A stretch of DNA of 64,000 nucleotides, from positions 248,001 through 312,000 of the forward strand of contig NC_090139.1 of assembly GCF_017916325.1 (NCBI RefSeq). Reading direction: 5' to 3'. This stretch comes from Leishmania martiniquensis. Its lineage: Eukaryota > Euglenozoa > Kinetoplastea > Trypanosomatida > Trypanosomatidae. Below are positions 58,536 to 64,000 of this stretch, one piece after another; the stretch's first letter is position 1, and each line of letters begins with the position of its first letter. The position numbers and the translations under genes are program-made. The notes under the pieces are model-generated. The model made no database searches, was not told the origin of the DNA, and saw only the letters and a program-made list of their open reading frames with translations.

Positions 58536-61115
58536 TCAGCGAGAGTAGCTTCGCTTCGTGGTCCCCGCTGAGGACGATGCCAAGACAGTCGCTTGTCCAC
58601 TAACCCCAACCGCTGCCCCACAGCTGCCGCTCGTGCCACCACCACCACTTCCTACGGCTGAGCCGCCACTCACGCGGCCGCCTCCAGGGCTACTGCTGTT
58701 ACCGCCTACCGCCGCCGACGGCGCCACTAGCCCCGACGTCCAGAGAAGTGCGCTCAGACGTCCGTCCAGCAGCCCGTTGGCGCCACGGTTCTTGCGGGAA
58801 GCGGCGTCGCTGTTAGCGAGGGAAGGGGTTAGCCTCCCTGGATGCGGCTCCAGTGCGTCCCCAGAGGCCGTGCTTCGCCAGCGAGTGCCGCCTCCAACGC
58901 TGCCGGTCCCGCTTGCCGCCACCACGGTCGCGGGCCCCGCCAGGCTATTGTTCTCAGTGGTGCAGTAGCCGAAGGGCACCTCACTTCGGATAGGATTGAG
59001 CCCCCTATTTCCTGCCCCAGCGCGACCTTCGCTAACAGAAGCAGGCCCACTGCTGTTGGGGACGGAGGGCTTCATCGGTGAAACGCAGTTCGGCCGTGCG
59101 GCGCCTGGCAGGTTGCCAAGTGGCGCCTGTGCGACAGGAAGAGAGTCGACATCGATGTAGTGCTGCCCGTCTTCGGCCACCACCTCAGCCTGCGGGACAC
59201 GCATCCATGGCGCGGCGGCCTGTGGACGCAGATCGCCACCCGCGTCGCGCATGGCCCCCTTCGCGTTGTGACTCACGGCAGCGCTCATGGACCCCAGTGG
59301 GCTGTTCGCAGGGCCAGCACCAGCGGCCAATGGTGCGCCACCCCCAGCTCCTCCGGAGACCGCGGTGGAGAAGCGCAGACGCATCGACGTAGGCAGGCGC
59401 TTCTGTTGCCCCGTCGCCGCGTCGTAGAGGGACCCGCCCCAGAGCCACGCCGGCAAGTGCGGCGGCACCAGGAGAGGGCCGGTGTAGTCGGCGATGAACG
59501 CCACCTCATCTTGCACCTCGCGGGTGAAGCGCTGGTACTCGGCGTGGGCAGCCTTTGCATCCCATTGCAGCAGCTTGCGCAGCGCCATGACGACGAGGCC
59601 GGTGACGTGGCGGCCATCGAGGCAGTGGACGTATAGGGGGTGCATATCTTTGTTCAAGATGAGCTGCAGCGCCTCGCTCAGCTCCGACGGCAACAGCTGC
59701 ACCTCGCCTTTCGCGCGCTCGGCATGGATGTGGTGCAGCTGAATGTGCTCCGCCTCCGCAAAGCACTGGAGATCAAACGTCGGGGGCTCAGGTATGAGCG
59801 ACACAATCGTACGCAGCCGCAGTCGCCGAATGTGCGGGAAGTTCCGCAGGACGGGGTAGGCTCCGCGGTACACACCGGACTCGACGCGTGCGAAGCGGAG
59901 CGGCGGAACAAGGGTGAAGGGCAGAACCGCCCCCGACCCGTGCAAGGCGCCGCCGCTGCAGAGGTCATTGGCGAGAAGTGACTGCTGTGGATGCGGACGC
60001 GAGAGGCCGCCTGTCGCCACTGGAGCACCGCCGCACGAGTTCCTCCCAGTGGGTCCCCGACCAGAATGCCGTTGGGCGACGTCCTCGTCAGCCACTCCTG
60101 ATGCGGTCTTGGTATGCGCGTGCTCGTGCGATACCAGCGGGTTACTGGGCTGCTGCGGCGAGGCCAGCATGCCAACACCACTGCCGCCTGGACTCAGTGG
60201 CGCTCCCACGCCGCCGGCCCCTCCGCCGGTGGCGGCCACATATCCCCGTCGCCCTCCTGCGCCGGCGCCGGTGACACCCAACGGCCTTGTCGGCGTCGCC
60301 CCGACGACGGCGGGCCGATGCAAGCGCAGCCATGGCGCCGCTCCTGCCACTGAGGTGGCGTTGTGCCACACGTACACGGGAGTCGCCACGGGCCCGACCG
60401 CAGCAGTGGGGGTGCCGCGCGTGTTGGAGGGCGTCGTCAGATGCGATCCCGGCGGCCCGACGCTTCCAGCGCCGCCGCTGAGCCCAGTGGGAAGAGCGAG
60501 CGACTGCAACGTCGGCGACAGGGCGCCTGGACTGTTGTGCCCCGTGCCGCTTTCGACGTCGAGCGGAGCGCCAGCGTTAGCGACGCTCCCAAGGCCCGTC
60601 AGTGAGCTGCTCCGCAACGGCGGTGAGGAGCAGGTTGAGGATGATGCCGGTACCCCACGTGAGTGTGCCGCTGCATGTGCCGCCAACGGATCACAGCTGC
60701 CACCGCTGTGGTGCGAGCCCACCGCCGCCTGCCCAGAGCTAAAAGGGCGCACGTAAAAGTACGGGTCCTCCTCGTGCGGCGCCTGGACGGTGGCTGGCAG
60801 CGCTAGTGGCGGCACCGAGTTGCCGACACTCGGCAACGAGACTGTCGTGATTGCCGGCGCCGCAGGGGACAGGCCTGTGCTGCACGGAGGTTGCGACGAC
60901 GAGTCGCCAGCGGCGGCACTGCCGTAACCGCTGCCACGCGGGTGCTGCACGTGCGACAGCGGTGCCGCTGTTGATAAGGCTGTCGGCAAAGCTCCCGCGC
61001 ATCCCCCCGTTCTTGCCGCGTGGCTCATCTCCTCAAAGAGGGCAGCGGCGGCATCATGTGTGTTGTGCGCTCGGAGCGTCCACATCGGGTGTGGCTGCAA
61101 TGGTGGAGAACTCAT
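58536..61115 (-). CDS. Siw14/OCA-type atypical phosphatase-like protein, catalytic Arg replaced
   Basis: An 859-residue protein from the ATG at 61115 (MSSPPLQPHPMWTLRAHNTH). A low-complexity N-terminal part (about 1-395) precedes a PFA-DSP (Siw14/OCA) domain, about 400-560: PPLRFARVESGVYRGAYPVL, RNFPHIRRLRLRTIVSLIPE, then HPLYVHCLDGRHVTGLVVMA. Active members use HCxxGKHRTG with the phosphate-binding Arg six residues after Cys. Here the Cys is C498 but that position is V504, with Arg at 502 instead. The domain is followed by another disordered tail of about 300 residues. Active relatives hydrolyse inositol pyrophosphates; yeast OCA proteins often have degenerate loops. This one is likely a pseudophosphatase binding a ligand or partner. 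Confidence 0.78.
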   Translation of the reverse strand: MSSPPLQPHPMWTLRAHNTHDAAAALFEEMSHAARTGGCAGALPTALSTAAPLSHVQHPRGSGYGSAAAGDSSSQPPCSTGLSPAAPAITTVSLPSVGNSVPPLALPATVQAPHEEDPYFYVRPFSSGQAAVGSHHSGGSCDPLAAHAAAHSRGVPASSSTCSSPPLRSSSLTGLGSVANAGAPLDVESGTGHNSPGALSPTLQSLALPTGLSGGAGSVGPPGSHLTTPSNTRGTPTAAVGPVATPVYVWHNATSVAGAAPWLRLHRPAVVGATPTRPLGVTGAGAGGRRGYVAATGGGAGGVGAPLSPGGSGVGMLASPQQPSNPLVSHEHAHTKTASGVADEDVAQRHSGRGPTGRNSCGGAPVATGGLSRPHPQQSLLANDLCSGGALHGSGAVLPFTLVPPLRFARVESGVYRGAYPVLRNFPHIRRLRLRTIVSLIPEPPTFDLQCFAEAEHIQLHHIHAERAKGEVQLLPSELSEALQLILNKDMHPLYVHCLDGRHVTGLVVMALRKLLQWDAKAAHAEYQRFTREVQDEVAFIADYTGPLLVPPHLPAWLWGGSLYDAATGQQKRLPTSMRLRFSTAVSGGAGGGAPLAAGAGPANSPLGSMSAAVSHNAKGAMRDAGGDLRPQAAAPWMRVPQAEVVAEDGQHYIDVDSLPVAQAPLGNLPGAARPNCVSPMKPSVPNSSGPASVSEGRAGAGNRGLNPIRSEVPFGYCTTENNSLAGPATVVAASGTGSVGGGTRWRSTASGDALEPHPGRLTPSLANSDAASRKNRGANGLLDGRLSALLWTSGLVAPSAAVGGNSSSPGGGRVSGGSAVGSGGGGTSGSCGAAVGVSGQATVLASSSAGTTKRSYSR

Positions 61116-62379
61116 CCTGCACAGTGGACGCCTTTGCAGAGGCGTGTGTACGTGCGCGCGCTTGTATTGCCCCGGCGGTGTGCGCACTCACAAGTGAGTC
61201 CGCTTGGCTGCCTCGACCGAGACGCATAATTCGATGTGCACACCGTGTCTCTACACACCCCGAGCGAAACGAAATGGCCTGCTCTCTCGGACAGAGAAGC
61301 TCGCGCTGCGCCACATTCATCCACACGTTGTATGTGTGCGTGCGTGATGGAAGGGGTGAGGAAGGGGAGAGAGCACGCGAGGAGCAGCGCAGAGGAGATC
61401 TGTGAGCAGTAGGGAGAGAGACGATGACGATGACGGGCCCGACACGCTTACATGTGGGAGAAGATGGCTGATGCCATGAGCGAATTTCAGCACGTGCAGC
61501 GGCAGCGCAGGGGAGGCGCAGCGGAGGAAAAGGTCTGTGTGCATGTGTGTGTGTGGGGAGGAGGGATGTGAGGGGGCGGATGGAGAAGGTGGAAGTAAAG
61601 GCGCACGTGATGACGTCGCGGCTTCCCCTCCTCCCCCCACCCAGCCCCTTCATGCAGAGGCGCCGTCGTAAAAAAATTTATGTCAGAACGGCTTCGCTGC
61701 TTTCTCTTTGTTTCAGCTCATTACGCCTTGCGTGCATAGACGAATGGTGCGGAGAGCGGAGGGCAAATCCGCTGCTTGGGTCGCCTGACAACAGCACCTG
61801 TACCCTCACTTCTTCAGACTCGCAGACACACGCCCGTAGGCATCCGCCTTCGAGCTCAGTCAGCGGGGATGCTCCCCCCTCCTCCCCCACACCCACACCC
61901 ACACCCACACACGCATAGTTCCACGCAGGCTCCCACCCCACCCCCGCCACCCTTCTTCCTCTCCTTCCCTCCCAACGATTGCGAGCTTAGACCATAGTTA
62001 GCGCTACTGTGAAGTAATTAACCGGCATACATAGACATGCGCAAGCACGTATGCGCTTGCCAGCCACATGGACAGCAGAGGAAGAGAGGGGTGTGGGGTG
62101 GTCAGCTTGGCGAAGAGAGCAGGGAGCGGATGAGGCACGCACACCATTCGGCATGATCGTCAACAGCTCTCTCTCTTGCCCGCGTTCGCACCCTCGACTC
62201 TTCCTCACGGTGCTCTGCTAGCTGGAGTGGTGCAGGCTCGATGCTCGCACTATCCCTCCCTCCCTCCCCCTTCCACTATCTCGCGGCCATCGCTGCTGAA
62301 GCTCTTTCACCCCCTTCCCACACACCTCACCTTGTTCCCCTCCGCTCTTCGCATTGGCCGTCACGGCGCTCTCTTGGTT
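61116..62379. other. Intergenic region
   Basis: About 1.3 kb, no gene recognised. It contains a (CCCACA)n run at about 61887-61911, A/T runs near 61671-61680, CT-rich plus-strand DNA near 61932-61976 and 62248-62270. Confidence 0.5.
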
Positions 62380-63519
62380 TTACAGCGTGGCCGTCAGCTT
62401 GTCGAGCCCCAGCATGCGGGTCGGCAGGGCCCAGAAGAGGTACGCCATGAGCGCACCACCAGTAGCCGCGCCGTGCTCCTCTGGTTTTGTCGTGAAGATG
62501 CGCCAGACGTCGATCACCATAACGAACGCTGTCAGGACAAGGAAAGGGATGGGCGGCTGCTGAATGAAGTTGAGGTGGCGAAAAATGAGTCCCTCAATGG
62601 CAACGAGGCCCATGATGAACGGGTTCGGCCCGTAGCAGCGGCCGCGCACCTCCAGCTCGTCCATTCCATAGTAGAGCTCAAATTTCTGCCGCGCCACATG
62701 GATGACGCTGCCGCCGAGCGTGCAGAGTAGCGCGAAAAAGGTCATGCGGGTGTTGCCGAGGAAGCCCAGCATGGTGTCACCGAATTGCCAGAGCAGCCAG
62801 CAGTCGATCAGCAGCTGGAGGATGTTCTCTTGGTAGAAGGCGTTGGTGAAGAGGGGGTAGATGCGTGTCCAGTTCTCATGAGACAGAGTGAAGTGCTCCA
62901 CTACAAAGTCGCGCCAGTCGTCGTTGCCTAAGTTCATGATGAGGTAGCACAGAACGTTCGCGAGGAAGAGAATCATGACAATGTTGATGGTGTGGAAGGG
63001 TGGTGGGAAGGGCAGGTAGCCGGGGCCTGAGTTCATGTTGAACGGGCTCTCTTGCTCGTCGCCTTGTCCGCCCTTCTGCTCCTCCTCCTTTCCCTTGTAG
63101 CGTTCGAGGTGGTTGACACCCTGCAGCTGACTACCGCCTTCACTGCGCTTCTTTGGTGAGCGCACCGCGCGGGTGACGCTGGCGACACCGTAGCAGCGCT
63201 GCGCCGCGAAGAGCGACGAGCACGCTGCCGCCATCGGCGACACCGCGACTCCAGCCAGGAAGGAGGTTCTCAACGGGACAATCATGCGAGCGGCGCCCCG
63301 CATCGTGCGAAGGGCGGCCAGGTGCGGCGAGCCTGAGTGGAAGCAGCGCATGACGGCGGTGGAAACATGCGCTGTGAGCAGGCTGTCCCTGCTAGTACTG
63401 CTACTACTCATGGAGGAGCGCATTATCGTGAAGGACGGCGCGGCTGCTGCCGCTGCTGGTGCCAGGCGCGGAAGCCTCTGTGCGCCGTGGAGCATGGCCG
63501 AGGCGCATGACTGCCGCAT
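62380..63519 (-). CDS. Mitochondrial rhomboid-like protein, predicted inactive (TimRhom-like)
   Basis: A 379-residue protein from the ATG at 63519 (MRQSCASAMLHGAQRLPRLA). The N-terminal 150 residues are basic and Ala/Ser/Arg-rich, a mitochondrial presequence. A rhomboid-type core of about six hydrophobic segments follows (about 172-370): FHTINIVMILFLANVLCYLI, WTRIYPLFTNAFYQENILQL, FFALLCTLGGSVIHVARQKF, FIMGLVAIEGLIFRHLNF. The catalytic motif GxSG is GPNP here, with Asn299 in place of Ser, while His349 in EEHGAATGG is kept. In T. brucei, inactive rhomboid-like proteins TimRhom I and II are parts of the mitochondrial inner-membrane protein translocase. A role here in protein import is inferred. 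The core also resembles derlins, but the mitochondrial N-terminus favours TimRhom. Confidence 0.75.
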   Translation of the reverse strand: MRQSCASAMLHGAQRLPRLAPAAAAAAPSFTIMRSSMSSSSTSRDSLLTAHVSTAVMRCFHSGSPHLAALRTMRGAARMIVPLRTSFLAGVAVSPMAAACSSLFAAQRCYGVASVTRAVRSPKKRSEGGSQLQGVNHLERYKGKEEEQKGGQGDEQESPFNMNSGPGYLPFPPPFHTINIVMILFLANVLCYLIMNLGNDDWRDFVVEHFTLSHENWTRIYPLFTNAFYQENILQLLIDCWLLWQFGDTMLGFLGNTRMTFFALLCTLGGSVIHVARQKFELYYGMDELEVRGRCYGPNPFIMGLVAIEGLIFRHLNFIQQPPIPFLVLTAFVMVIDVWRIFTTKPEEHGAATGGALMAYLFWALPTRMLGLDKLTATL

Positions 63520-64000
63520 CTTCAGCGAGAGGCCAGCGAGGGAGGGGGAGAGAGAAAGAGAGAGGGACGCCGAGCCCACACTGCGCCTCGGCGAGACCGA
63601 GATAGCGGGGGGGGCGATGAAACGGAACAGAAATGCCACAGATGGCGGAGGGGGGGCCCGAACAGCTCAATGCGCAGCGGGAGAGGGACAGGAAAAGAGA
63701 AAACCGAACCGGTCAGCGATGTGAGAAGACAGCGGAAGAGACGCGAGGGGCACCTACACAGCCGCACGGGACGCCTATGTACGTACAGTGGAGGCGAGTG
63801 GGTAACACTGCGCAGACGTGTGGGCCGACGGCGCCAAGTGCGTGCGTGTGTGTGTATGTGAGGGGGAGGAGGAGGAAGGGGGCGAGTGGCGCTGCGGAAG
63901 GTTGCTTGACAGAGCAAGAGGAAAGCGTTGGAGGTTGGGGGAGGGGGAGGGGGAAGGAGGGGGCGATGTGAGCAGTGAGGTGCGGGTGATGGCATCAGCC
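63520..64000. other. Leader/intergenic region at the window edge
   Basis: No gene recognised. A minus-strand pyrimidine tract at 63538-63567 ends near AG at 63520-63521, directly abutting the rhomboid ATG; if that AG is used, the spliced leader would join right at the start codon, or the next ATG at 63495 would be used. TG near 63841-63857 and a plus-strand purine run at 63858-63882. Confidence 0.5.

Noticed and set aside
61887..61911. (CCCACA)n run, telomere-like at first sight
   Set aside because: The trypanosomatid telomere repeat is TTAGGG/CCCTAA. This is a short interrupted run in intergenic DNA next to other simple repeats.
62380..63519. Derlin (ER-associated degradation) as the name for the rhomboid-like gene
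   Set aside because: The basic presequence-like N-terminus of about 150 residues and the rhomboid-style EEHGAATGG segment fit a mitochondrial rhomboid-like protein better. Derlin remains the main alternative.
1..64000. CRISPR arrays, insertion sequences, retroposon copies, tRNA, rRNA or snoRNA genes
   Set aside because: I saw no regularly spaced repeats, transposase or reverse transcriptase frames, poly-A-tailed repeat copies or RNA gene signatures. Short non-autonomous retroposons (SIDER type) in the 3' UTRs cannot be excluded by eye; a profile search of intergenic DNA would decide.

Overview
The window looks like nuclear DNA of a trypanosomatid, most likely Leishmania or a close relative. 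The reasons are: every convincing gene lies on the minus strand with no strand switch; coding sequence is GC-rich and intron-free; genes are separated by 0.4-2.4 kb of non-coding DNA full of (CA/TG)n, purine runs and AT islands; and the minus strand carries pyrimidine tracts followed by AG just upstream of several ATGs, as expected for trans-spliced polycistronic transcripts. The gene set (ribosomal L10, NAC-alpha, Pescadillo, Ubc13, an axonemal dynein light chain-like protein, a mitochondrial pseudo-rhomboid) is ordinary for a kinetoplastid. Species and chromosome cannot be fixed from the sequence alone. I found no viral, CRISPR, insertion-sequence, rRNA or tRNA signal.

Transcription runs from high to low coordinates, so 64000 is upstream. 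In transcription order the 22 protein loci are: TimRhom-like rhomboid (62380-63519); Siw14/OCA-like atypical phosphatase (58536-61115); a 1451-residue disordered protein (53361-57716); peptide deformylase-like protein (51294-52466); Pescadillo (48513-50528); an unrecognised 307-residue protein (46581-47504); a probably myristoylated LRR-like protein (41538-44996); a multi-membrane J protein (38936-40696); two NAC-alpha copies (37575-38096, 35489-36010); ribosomal L10 (33715-34356); WASH1-like protein (30278-32683); TRAPPC13-like protein (27679-29562); a disordered protein (24454-26454); a ubiquitin-like/coiled-coil/CesT/PDZ protein (19893-22238); an unrecognised 1023-residue protein (16157-19228); an axonemal dynein light chain-like protein (12769-15132); Ubc13 (9923-10369); two CHCHD2-like copies (8331-8798, 6887-7354); a broken FHA-kinase (2686-6247); and an RNF170-like RING ligase (79-939).

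Start codons were set by the first ATG that leaves a sensible N-terminus. Many open frames run further upstream through pyrimidine-rich leader DNA, but without ATG or with low-complexity translation.

The main points of interest are: (1) the FHA-kinase, whose family motifs are all present but spread over three frames with an in-frame TAG; (2) two gene pairs (CHCHD2-like and NAC-alpha) that are identical over sharply bounded blocks with unrelated flanks, suggesting recent duplication or gene conversion; (3) three proteins from enzyme families that lack or alter catalytic residues (rhomboid, PFA-DSP phosphatase, deformylase motif 2); (4) the Ubl-coiled-coil-CesT-PDZ fusion, in which a fold best known from bacterial type III secretion chaperones sits in a eukaryotic scaffold; and (5) intergenic palindromes and alternating purine-pyrimidine tracts. 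I did not find a clear undescribed multi-gene system. Neighbouring genes here are co-transcribed by position and not obviously by function.
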